Below the pieces are notes generated by a model. It worked only from the letters and a program-made list of their open reading frames with translations, did no database searches and was not told the DNA's origin. 41,203 bases of DNA from Halobacteriales archaeon QS_8_69_73 (GTDB lineage Archaea > Halobacteriota > Halobacteria > Halobacteriales > Haloarculaceae): NCBI GenBank assembly GCA_003022945.1, contig PXRZ01000015.1, forward strand, positions 1 to 41,203, given 5' to 3'. The position numbers and the translations under genes were made by a program. Shown here piece by piece: positions 14,843-22,055 of this stretch (positions are counted from its first letter, which is position 1; each line of letters starts with the position of its first letter).

Positions 14843-15998
14843 ATGCACGATTTCGTCGTCGTGGGCGCGGGCCCGGCCGGCTCGCGGTTCGCCCGATCGG
14901 CGAGCGAGCGAGGACGCGACGTGCTCGTTCTGGAATCGGGCGAAATCGGCCGGCCGCTGGCCTGTTCGGGCCACGTCAGCCGCGACGTCTGGGAGTTCGT
15001 CCCTGACGACGCCCGCGACCGCCTCCTCCAAAACGAGGTGTACGGCGCGCGGTTCCACCTCGGCGGCGCCGATAGTGGGGACGACCGACGGGAGCCATCG
15101 GACGAGCGAGCGGGAGGAGCGGAGCGACGACACGCGAGCGACGAGGCGCGCCCGACGGAGAGCGACTCGGGGGCCGCGAGCGGGAGGAGCGAACGAAGGG
15201 AGCGACGACACGCGAGCCAGGACGGGTACGCCTTCTACAAGGACGAGCCGGTGTCGAACGTCATCGACCGGGTCGGCCTCGACGAGACCCTCGCCGACCG
15301 CGCCCACGAGGCCGACGCCGAGGTCCGCGACGGCCACACCGTCACCCGGGTCGATGAGGGCCCCGACGGCGTCGCGGTGACCGCCCGCGGGCCCGACGGC
15401 ACCGAGTCCTTCGAGGGCCGGATGGTCGTCGGCGCGGACGGCCCGCGGTCGAAGGTTCGCGACGAGGTGGGCCTGCCGGAACCCGACGAACTGCTGCACG
15501 GCGTGCTGGGGTTCGAGGGCGGCGCCGACGACGGGGACCGCGTCGACGTTCACCTCACCGTCCCGCGGTTCTTCGCCTGGCGCATCCCGCGCGGCGACGC
15601 CGGCGCCGAGTACGGGCTGGCGGTCGCGCCGGGCGACGACGCCCCGGGCCGGTTCGAGGCGCTACTGGACGACTACGGCGTCGACGTCGAGCGGCGCTGC
15701 TCGGGGGCCATCCCCATCGGCCCGCCGGACCGGACCGTCGGCCGCCGGAGCCTGCTGGTGGGCGACGCCGCCGCCCAGACCAAGCCGTTCACCGCTGGAC
15801 GACTACGAGCGGGCCTGGCGCGAGGAACTGCGGACCGACCAGCGGCTCGGCAGCCTCGTCCGGGCCGGCTACTCGATGCCCGAACCCGTCCAGCGGGCCG
15901 GGCTGCGGGCGTTCAGCGGCGAGATCGCCGTCCACATGGACCGGCCGACGTCGCTGTTCTCGCGAGCGCAGCTACGGGCGCTGCTGTCGTGGGGCTGA
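14843..15998 (+). pseudogene. Geranylgeranyl-reductase-family FAD protein with an internal deletion and a repeat insertion
   Basis: The 5' part is a flavoprotein of the geranylgeranyl reductase family: dinucleotide-binding MHDFVVVGAGPAGSRFARSA (1-20), LACSGHVSRDVWEF (~43), YAFYKDEPVSNVIDR (~130), PRFFAWRIPRGDAG, GAIPIGPPDR and the second FAD motif LLVGDAAAQTKPFT. By family it saturates isoprenoid chains of archaeal lipids. After QTKPFT (base ~15793) the frame breaks. The true C terminus continues in another frame (LDDYERAWREELRTDQRLGS to the stop at 15996-15998). The GG(G)-containing FAD loop and about 25 residues normally between are absent, so a deletion of roughly 75-85 bp shifted the frame. 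About 50 extra residues (76-127), rich in Arg, Glu and Ser, come from inserted repeat DNA. The frame as read stays open to 16042. Probably inactive. Confidence 0.8.
15104..15217 (+). repeat. Two repeat copies inside the reductase reading frame
   Basis: Copy B (15104-15139) and copy C (15176-15217) share the start word GAGCGGGAGGAGCG and the end word AGCGACGACACGCGAGC with the intergenic copy at 14071-14114. Together with flanking GC-rich filler they fill about 150 bases between the codons for ARFHLGG and YAFYKDEP, which adjoin closely in relatives as I recall them. The insertion keeps the reading frame open and adds a hydrophilic segment. Confidence 0.7.
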
Positions 15999-16067
15999 GC
16001 ACGATCGCGGCGCCGCGGATCGGCGCGGAGTCGCCGAACTGACGTGCGTCCGCGGCGTAGCCGGCTC

Positions 16068-16652
16068 ATGACCGACGAGATGGCCCCGGCGACGCCGACG
16101 GAGGGGCGGTTCCGCGTCCTACCGGGTCGGGACGACGACGAGTGGCTCTTCCTCGACGTCGAGACGATGGAGCCCACCTACGTCCCCCGGGCGTCGGTCC
16201 CGGCGCCGACACCGGCGGTGGGCAACTGCGTCGAGGCGACCATCTCGTGGGACGATGGGCCGGTCGTCGACGCCCTGACCGTCGAGACGGAGACAACCGT
16301 CGCCTTCGTCGAGACGACGGAGCCTATCTTCGAGGCCGCGAAGAACTGCTTCGAGCGGGCCCGGGCCGACGGCGAACCGATGAACTCACGGGTGACCTAC
16401 GACACCGACAACGAGCCCAACGGCGTCGTCTACACCTTCGCCGACCAGTCCGGTCGGCGGGACCTGCTCGCGGAGTTCCGCGACGGCGGCAAACCGCTGG
16501 AGCCGCTGATCGACCGCACGGCCCGGCCGGACGAGATCGACCCGCCGTTGTCGGTGTTCGTCATCGATCCCGAGGAACCGTTCGTCGTCGTCTACATCGT
16601 GCTGGACCCGGACGGCCTGCTAGACGAGACGGTTCGGGACACCTACCTGTAA
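16068..16652 (+). CDS. DUF6663-type haloarchaeal protein
   Basis: 194 residues, acidic and cytoplasmic, with no recognised catalytic motif. The pattern GRFRVLPGRDDDEWLFLDVE, TMEPTYV, MNSRVTYDTDNEPNGVVYTF and FADQSGRRDLLAEFRDGG matches, from memory, the haloarchaeal DUF6663 family. No function is assigned to the family. ATG 16068 is preferred to the frame start at 16044 because the preceding residues (MRPRRSRL) are atypical and the AGCCGGCTC upstream is ordinary leader. It lies 70 bases after the broken reductase on the same strand and converges with the 6-phosphogluconate dehydrogenase gene, leaving 23 bases between stops. Confidence 0.72.
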   Translation: MTDEMAPATPTEGRFRVLPGRDDDEWLFLDVETMEPTYVPRASVPAPTPAVGNCVEATISWDDGPVVDALTVETETTVAFVETTEPIFEAAKNCFERARADGEPMNSRVTYDTDNEPNGVVYTFADQSGRRDLLAEFRDGGKPLEPLIDRTARPDEIDPPLSVFVIDPEEPFVVVYIVLDPDGLLDETVRDTYL

Positions 16653-16675
16653 CCGAGCGCGGAGCGGATGGCCGA

Positions 16676-17581
16676 TTAATCGTCCCGCCGGCGGACCTCG
16701 TGACGGCCGAAGCCGTACCGGAGGCGGTTGGCGAGCCGGCGGGAGAACTTGCCCTCCTCGTCGACCCGCGAGTCGAACCGCTCGCCCAGCGCCTCGTAGA
16801 TGAGCGGCACCGACACCCCCTGGGCGAGTGCCTCCTGGACGGTCCAGGTGCCGGTCGACCCGCCGGCGACGTGGTCGGCGACCGTTTCGAGATCGTCGCC
16901 CTCCTCCCGGAACGCCTCCTCGCAGAGCTCCAGCAGCCACGACCGAATGACGGCGCCGTTGTTCCACGTCCGGGCGACCGACTCCATGTCGAGGTCGTAG
17001 CGGCCCTCGTAGAGGAGTTCGAACCCCTCGCCGTAGGCCTGCATCAGGGCGTACTCGACGCCGTTGTGGACCATTTTGACGTAGTGGCCGGCCCCCGACG
17101 GGCCCATGCGAGCGTGGCCGTCCGGGCCGGTGGCGACGGCGTCGAATATCGGCGTCATCGCCTCGTAGGCGGGGTCGGGGCCGCCGATCATCAGCGAGAA
17201 GCCGAGTTCGGCGCCGGCGGGGCCGCCGGAAGTGCCGCAGTCGAGGAACTGTGCGTCGACAGCCTCGGCGCGCTCGACGGACCGCTCGAAGCGAGAGTTG
17301 CCGGCGTCGACGACGACGTCGTCGCCGTCAAGGTGGGGGTCCAGTTCCTCGAGGGTGGCGTCGACGGCGTCGCCGGCCGGGACCATCAGCCAGATTCGCT
17401 TCCGGTCGGGCAGGCGGTCCGTGAGGTCGGCGACGGAGTCGGCCAGCGTCGCGCCGGCGTCGGCAGCGGCTTCGACGGCCGATTCGTCGAGGTCGAAGGC
17501 GACGACGTCGTGGTCGGCCGCGAGCACCCTGTCGACGACGATGCGGCCCATCCGACCGAGTCCGATGACGCCGAGTTGCAT
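16676..17581 (-). CDS. gnd: 6-phosphogluconate dehydrogenase (decarboxylating, short type)
   Basis: 301 residues, the length of the short GndA-type enzymes. It oxidises 6-phosphogluconate to ribulose 5-phosphate and CO2 with NAD(P), in the oxidative pentose phosphate route that haloarchaea use. Visible elements are the Rossmann motif GVIGLGRMG (residues 4-12), WLMVPAGDAV (~67), the substrate motif DCGTSGGPAGAELG (~117) and the catalytic lysine and asparagine in GHYVKMVHNGVEYALMQ (~168-184). ATG 17581 is the natural start. On the minus strand a TATA box (gtttataccg) sits at about 17630-17639, and a perfect inverted repeat lies just upstream (17640-17673), suggesting regulation at this promoter. 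It is divergent from the Tat-exported hydrolase. Confidence 0.92.
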   Translation of the reverse strand: MQLGVIGLGRMGRIVVDRVLAADHDVVAFDLDESAVEAAADAGATLADSVADLTDRLPDRKRIWLMVPAGDAVDATLEELDPHLDGDDVVVDAGNSRFERSVERAEAVDAQFLDCGTSGGPAGAELGFSLMIGGPDPAYEAMTPIFDAVATGPDGHARMGPSGAGHYVKMVHNGVEYALMQAYGEGFELLYEGRYDLDMESVARTWNNGAVIRSWLLELCEEAFREEGDDLETVADHVAGGSTGTWTVQEALAQGVSVPLIYEALGERFDSRVDEEGKFSRRLANRLRYGFGRHEVRRRDD

Positions 17582-17639
17582 ATTCCGGACCTCGACGGCC
17601 CGGCAGGTGAGGGTTGCGGTCGCGGTCCCCGGTATAAAC

Positions 17640-17673
17640 ACCCGGATAGAAGCGCCGATAACGCTATCCGGGT
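17640..17673. promoter_or_regulatory. Perfect 10-bp inverted repeat, candidate operator between gnd and a hydrolase
   Basis: ACCCGGATAG (17640-17649) and CTATCCGGGT (17664-17673) are exact reverse complements separated by 14 bases. The element lies directly upstream of the gnd TATA box and 26 bases before the ATG of the plus-strand hydrolase. Two half-sites 24 bases apart would bind a dimeric regulator on nearly the same DNA face. The palindrome does not match the TrmB pattern that I know. Confidence 0.6.
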
Positions 17674-17698
17674 AGTTGTGATTGTACCGAATCAAGGG

Positions 17699-19159
17699 AT
17701 GGGAGGCGAATACACCCGGCGAGCGCTCCTCCACCTCGCCGCGACGACAGGCATCGTTCCCGCCGCCTCCGGCGCCGGAGCGGCGGCTCCGGTCGACGGC
17801 GACCTGGGGACGGACGCCGACGAGGAGTACCTCGAGCGGGAGTTCCGGAACTTCGCGAAGACGATAGGGGCGCCGGCCGAGCAGACCTCCGATCCGGGGT
17901 TCATGCGCCGCTGGCAGGCCCGGAGCCGGAAGAACAGCCGGCGGTACGCCGAGCGCGTCGCGGCCGAACCCGGCTGGCGGAGCCACGCCAACCTCTGTGC
18001 GACGTGGAGCGAGCAGTGCACCGGCGACCCCGCCCTCTACCGTGACGTCGACGACCGGGGGTTCTACGGCGCCGTCGGCGAGCGCCGCCGGGTCGCCTTC
18101 TACGACCGGCAGGGTGCGCGGCTCTCCGGTCACCTGTGGACGCCGGTCGAGGCGAGCAGGAGGGATAGAGAAGGGCTGCCGGGGGTCGTCGTCACCGACG
18201 GCTCCGTGCAGGCGCCGGAGCCGCTGTACTGGTGGGCCGCCCAGTCGCTCGTCGCCGCCGGCTACGTGGTGCTGACGTACGACCCGCGGGGGCAGGGTCG
18301 CTCCGACAGCGTCACGCCGGACGGCGACCGCGGCGGCAACGCCGACGCCGACGTGTTCGTCTCCAACCAGGTCGACGCCGTCGACTTCCTCCGGTCGACG
18401 CCCGAGGAGCCGTACGCGCCGAACGCGGAGTACGACCGCGGCGACGGCGCGCCGGTCGACCCGTACAACCCGGCCGCCGGACTCTTCGACCGCTCGCGGG
18501 TCGGGATCGCCGGCCACTCGGCGGGCGCCGTCGGCGCCAGCATCGTCCAGGGGCTGGAGCCGTGGCCGACCGGCGGCGACAACCCCGTCGACGCCGTCGT
18601 CGCCTGGGACAACCTCGGCGACAGCGAGGCGCTCGCCGCCCGCCGGCCGGAGCGGGAGGCCGAGGACCTGGCGACGCTGCTGGAGACGGTCCCCGACGGC
18701 GGGGTCGAGCCGCGGGTCCCCGCGATGGGCCAGGCCGGCGACTACTTCCTGACGCCGCGGCCGCACGTCGAGCCGCCGGACCCGGACGCCAAGTCGGTCG
18801 GCTTCGAGCGGTGGCGTGCCGCCGACGTCGACGCTTACCAGCTGGTCGTCCGCGGCGGCACCCACTACGAGTGGTCACGGACGCCGACGTTTCCCGCCAC
18901 CTCCTGGGGGTTCGGCAACGCGCTGGCGGACTACTACACCGTCGCGTGGTTCGACCGCTGGCTCAAGCGACCGTCGGAGCCGGGGTACGACGACGCCGAC
19001 GCCCGGCTGCTGGCCGACGACGAGTGGAGCGACCACCTCAGCTTCCACTACTGCTCGCGACGGGCCTTCGAAGGGCGCGACGGCCGCGAGCACGCCTGCG
19101 ACGACGTCCGCAGCGCGAGCGAGACGGCGCCGCCGGAGCGGGCCCGGAGAGGGGAGTAG
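17699..19159 (+). CDS. Tat-exported alpha/beta-hydrolase
   Basis: 486 residues. The N terminus is a twin-arginine signal (YTRRALLHLAATTG with an Ala-rich cleavage region, about residues 5-35), so the folded protein is probably exported. The body has the alpha/beta-hydrolase order: VVLTYDPRGQGRS (~195-207), nucleophile Ser274 in GIAGHSAGAVGAS, a late Asp in the region VDAYQLVVRGG, and His in GGTHYEWSRTP (~388). Strands and helices resemble the dienelactone hydrolase or acetyl-xylan esterase group; the substrate is unknown. ATG 17699 precedes the Tat motif directly. It ends with a charged tail. Downstream lies a repeat cluster with a strong hairpin. The upstream inverted repeat at 17640-17673 may control it. 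Confidence 0.8.
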   Translation: MGGEYTRRALLHLAATTGIVPAASGAGAAAPVDGDLGTDADEEYLEREFRNFAKTIGAPAEQTSDPGFMRRWQARSRKNSRRYAERVAAEPGWRSHANLCATWSEQCTGDPALYRDVDDRGFYGAVGERRRVAFYDRQGARLSGHLWTPVEASRRDREGLPGVVVTDGSVQAPEPLYWWAAQSLVAAGYVVLTYDPRGQGRSDSVTPDGDRGGNADADVFVSNQVDAVDFLRSTPEEPYAPNAEYDRGDGAPVDPYNPAAGLFDRSRVGIAGHSAGAVGASIVQGLEPWPTGGDNPVDAVVAWDNLGDSEALAARRPEREAEDLATLLETVPDGGVEPRVPAMGQAGDYFLTPRPHVEPPDPDAKSVGFERWRAADVDAYQLVVRGGTHYEWSRTPTFPATSWGFGNALADYYTVAWFDRWLKRPSEPGYDDADARLLADDEWSDHLSFHYCSRRAFEGRDGREHACDDVRSASETAPPERARRGE

Positions 19160-19198
19160 CGTCTTTCGGCGGTGATGACGGCGTTTCCGAACCCCCTC

Positions 19199-19431
19199 TC
19201 CCGCTCGCTTCTTTACTAGGCCTCCCTCGCTTCGAGCGGTTGGCCTCGCCGTCTCCGAAAATTGGCGATTTCCGGAATGACGAACGACGGCTCGCGGAGC
19301 CGTCGTTCGAACCACGCTCCCGTGTCGTCGCCCCCCTACGTCGCTCCTCCCGCTCGCTTCTTTACGAGGCCTCCTTCGCTTCGATCGGTCGGCCTCGCCG
19401 CGCTCCCGTGTCGTCACTCCTCCCGCTTCGC
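19199..19431. repeat. Repeat cluster: 58-bp direct repeat plus two reversed copies of the dispersed repeat
   Basis: A 58-base unit starting TCCCGCTCGCTTCTTTAC and ending near GGCCTCGCCG occurs at 19199-19256 and again at 19348-19405, with about six differences. Interleaved are reversed copies of the dispersed repeat (CGCTCCCGTGTCGTC ... CTCCTCCCGCTCGC) at 19315-19357 and 19401-19431. The block separates the exported hydrolase from a decayed gene. Neither strand carries a convincing gene. Confidence 0.65.
19281..19309 (+). terminator. Perfect 13-bp hairpin downstream of the hydrolase gene
   Basis: CGAACGACGGCTC (19281-19293) and GAGCCGTCGTTCG (19297-19309) are exact reverse complements around a GCG loop. 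It lies 120 bases after the hydrolase stop within the repeat cluster. Archaeal termination usually relies on T-rich tracts, which are absent here, so the hairpin may act in RNA processing or stability or belong to a mobile repeat; terminator is a guess. Confidence 0.4.
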
Positions 19432-19433
19432 GT

Positions 19434-19889
19434 GCTGTTGATCGCCGTCGAGATCTATCTAGCGGCGAGCGTCCTTGGCGGCGTCGCGGCCGACCACGCC
19501 GGTGACTCGAAGGTCGACTCGAACGTCTCCGTGGCGATCAACGCCGGTGGCTACTTCAGGGTGCTCTGTAGGGGTCGCCGGCGGACACGACTGCGACGAG
19601 AGCGGTCGGCTCGACGCCGGCCCCGCGGGCTCGATTACCGCGGCTTCGACGACAGCCTCGCCGGCGGCTACTCGCGATTCGGCGACAGCATCGTCGTCAC
19701 CGTCGGCGACCGGCAGCACACCATCACTCTCACCTGCGAGTTCACCGATGAGTCGCCGGAGGAGTCTCCCGTCGGCCCGATGGTAACGGCGAGGACCCCG
19801 GAGGCGGTGAAGACGGCAGTAACGACGAGAGCGGCGACAAGGACGGCGAGGACCGCGAGAACCGCGAGAACCGCAGGAACGGACGCTGA
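19434..19889 (+). pseudogene. Decayed gene for a secreted haloarchaeal protein
   Basis: Coding-like pieces follow one another in different frames. LAASVLGGVAADHAGDSKVD then SNVSVAINAGGYFRVLC is in one frame. VAGGHDCDESGRLDAGPAGS is in a second. RGFDDSLAGGYSRFGDSIVV then TVGDRQHTITLTCEFTDESP is back in the first. Finally an Asp/Glu/Asn-rich tail (DGNGEDPGGGEDGSNDESGD...) is in a third, with a stop at 19887-19889. At least three frame changes are needed to join them. The pieces look like an exported surface protein with a low-complexity acidic tail, family not recognised. The 5' end is unclear because it runs into the repeat cluster. Confidence 0.6.
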
Positions 19890-19959
19890 ATCGACGCGAC
19901 ATTTCGGCGCCCGTAACCCCCGCAGGGTATAGGCCGCTGGGGACAGAAGGCATCGACGA

Positions 19960-20634
19960 ATGTCGGCCATCCAGACGCGGGCGCTGTCGAAGCGGTACGG
20001 CGACGTCGTCGCGCTCGATTCGCTGTCGCTGGCCGTCGGCGACGGCGAGTGCTACGGGTTCCTCGGGCCGAACGGCGCGGGCAAGTCGACGACGATCAAC
20101 ATCCTGACGGGTCAGCTGGTGCCCGACGACGGCGAGGCGCGGGTTGCCGGCGTCGACCCCGTCGAGACGCCGGTCGAGGCCCGCCGTCACGTCGGCATCC
20201 TGCCGGAAAGCGGCCGGCCGCCTTCCTTTCTGACCGTCCGGGAGTACTTCGAGTTCGCCGCGGCGACCCGCGAGTTCGACCCGGCGACGGCCGCCGACCG
20301 GGTCGAGGCGTGGGCCGAGCGGCTGGAGTTCGCCCACAAGCTCGACACCCTCTGTACGGACCTCTCGCAGGGCGACCTCGACCCCATCATGCAGGAGCGG
20401 GTCAAGGAGTTCTTCGAGACGTACCGGGCGGCCGGCAACACGCTGTTCCTGTCGACGCACTTCGTGGAGACGGCTGCCGAGGTGTGTACGCAGGTGGGCA
20501 TCATCAACCGGGGCCGGCTGCTGGAGGAGCTGCGGCCCCGCGGGATGGACGGCGACGCGCTATTGGACCGGTTCTTCGCCTCCGTCGACGAGGACGTCGC
20601 CGAAGCCACCCTCGCACGGTCGTCGACGGGATGA
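19960..20634 (+). CDS. ABC transporter ATPase lacking Walker B (internal in-frame deletion)
   Basis: 224 residues. Present are Walker A (GPNGAGKST, 36-44), a Q-loop region (ILPESGRPPSF, ~80), the first part of the signature (LSQG, 135-138), the D-loop-like LDPIMQERVKEFF (from 140) and the H-loop histidine 167 in LFLSTHFVE. Between LSQG and LDP the family normally has about 25 residues that hold the rest of the signature helix and the Walker B strand with its catalytic Glu. Here they are absent and LSQG joins D139 directly (base 20373/20374). The protein keeps frame, but ATP hydrolysis should be abolished. The rest is well conserved. The stop overlaps the permease ATG (ATGA), marking an operon. 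Confidence 0.85.
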   Translation: MSAIQTRALSKRYGDVVALDSLSLAVGDGECYGFLGPNGAGKSTTINILTGQLVPDDGEARVAGVDPVETPVEARRHVGILPESGRPPSFLTVREYFEFAAATREFDPATAADRVEAWAERLEFAHKLDTLCTDLSQGDLDPIMQERVKEFFETYRAAGNTLFLSTHFVETAAEVCTQVGIINRGRLLEELRPRGMDGDALLDRFFASVDEDVAEATLARSSTG

Positions 20635-22055
20635 CCTCGACGGGCTACCTGCTGCGGCTGATGGCCGTCGAGGAGTGGCGGCTCCGCAGCCACGTCTTCG
20701 GCGGCCGCCGGTTCGCGTTGTTCCCGCTGTTCGTCGCCGGCGTTGCCGCCGGGACGGCCGCCTTCTTCGGACTGGCCAACGCCGACGCCGGGCTGTTGAT
20801 CGACGGTCTCCACCTCGTCGTCGCCGCCCTCGGCCTGCAGGTCGGCACCGTCGGGCTCGTCGGCCGCGACGCCCTCGAGGACCTGCTCGGGGAGACGGCG
20901 CTGCTGCTGTTCTCCGCGCGAGCCCTCCCCGTCGAGCCCCGGAAGCTCCTCGTGGCCTTCCTCGTCAAGGACGTCGCCTTCTACACGGTGCTGTTCCTGC
21001 TGCCGCTGACGGTCGGGTTGGTCCCGCTGGTCGTGCTGGCGGACGTGCCGGCGGCGCGGCTGCCGCTGCTGTTCGGGACGACGGCCGGCGTCTTCGCGGT
21101 CGGCGTCGCCGCCAGCGTCGCACTGGTCGGCGTCCACACCCGCTCGCGGCTGGCTTCGACGGCCGTCGTGGCCGTAACCGTCGTCGCGCTCGTCGCCGAC
21201 GGCGGCCGCCTGCTGTCGGTCACCCCCTACGGGCTCCTGTCGGGCGTCACCCCGGCGGCGGTCGCCGGCAGCGTCCTCCTGCCGCTGGGGCTCGGCGCCG
21301 TCGGGGTCGCGCTGTTCCGGTTCGACCGCCGGACGCCGACCCGGACCGCCGAGAACCGCTTCGGTCGGCTCCGGGGCCGGCTCGGCGGCGCCGACGGCCA
21401 GGGGCTGCTGGCGAAGTCACTGCTCGACGTCGTCCGGTCGTCGGGCGGGCTCTGGAAGGTGGTGTTCTCACAGGGGCTCGTCTTCGCCGTACTGGCCGTC
21501 CTGCTCGCCTTCGTTCCCGACGTCGTCCCGATTCGCCTCGAGCCGGGGCTCACCGTCGCCAGCGTGCTCGCGCTGGGGTCGTTCACGGCCTACAACTGGC
21601 TGTGTCAGTTCGACGATACCGGCTTCTACCTCCGGTATCCGGTCGCGCTGTCGGCGGTGTTCCGGGCGAAACTACTCGGCTTCTGTCTGCTGGCATTGCC
21701 GTCCGGGCTGGCCTTTCTCGCGCTCGGCGGGCTCGTCTTCGGCACCGGGACGATGCTGGTCGGTATCGCCGTCTTCGCGCCGCTGTCGCTGTACGTCTTC
21801 GGCGTCACCGCCTACGTCGCCGGCCTGGAGCCGACGGAGCTGCTGTTCGACACGCCCGTGTTCGCGGCGTTCACGCTGGCGATGATGGTCGTGTTGGTTC
21901 CGCTGGTGGTCGCGGCTATCGTCTTCGAACTGTGGCCGGCCGGTCTCGCGGTCGGCAGCGTCGTCTATGCGTCGCTGGCCGGCGGCGTCGGGCTCGTGCT
22001 CTACCGCCGGGCCGGACCGCGCTGGGAGCGGCTGGCGCTGACCGGCGACGCATGA
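20631..22055 (+). CDS. ABC transporter permease
   Basis: 474 residues, mostly hydrophobic with about ten to twelve predicted membrane segments: for example LFPLFVAGVAAGTAAFFGLA (~25-45), VLFLLPLTVGLVPLVVL (~118), FTLAMMVVLVPLVVAAIVFE (~425) and the last near 450. No extracytoplasmic solute-binding domain is present, so with the upstream ATPase it forms an export-type ABC system of unknown substrate. The start overlaps the ATPase stop by 4 bases (ATGA). The 3' end overlaps the convergent Agl23-type gene by 55 bases. If the ATPase deletion is real, this permease lacks a working partner in the window. Confidence 0.85.
   Translation: MTSTGYLLRLMAVEEWRLRSHVFGGRRFALFPLFVAGVAAGTAAFFGLANADAGLLIDGLHLVVAALGLQVGTVGLVGRDALEDLLGETALLLFSARALPVEPRKLLVAFLVKDVAFYTVLFLLPLTVGLVPLVVLADVPAARLPLLFGTTAGVFAVGVAASVALVGVHTRSRLASTAVVAVTVVALVADGGRLLSVTPYGLLSGVTPAAVAGSVLLPLGLGAVGVALFRFDRRTPTRTAENRFGRLRGRLGGADGQGLLAKSLLDVVRSSGGLWKVVFSQGLVFAVLAVLLAFVPDVVPIRLEPGLTVASVLALGSFTAYNWLCQFDDTGFYLRYPVALSAVFRAKLLGFCLLALPSGLAFLALGGLVFGTGTMLVGIAVFAPLSLYVFGVTAYVAGLEPTELLFDTPVFAAFTLAMMVVLVPLVVAAIVFELWPAGLAVGSVVYASLAGGVGLVLYRRAGPRWERLALTGDA

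Noticed and set aside
16142-17698. Extension of the Tat-exported hydrolase frame upstream to 16142
   Set aside because: The upstream part overlaps gnd on the other strand and DUF6663 in another frame; the Tat signal begins at 17699.
19300-19360. tRNA-like GTTCGAACC word in the repeat cluster
   Set aside because: No acceptor or anticodon stems surround it; the word belongs to the 13-bp hairpin.
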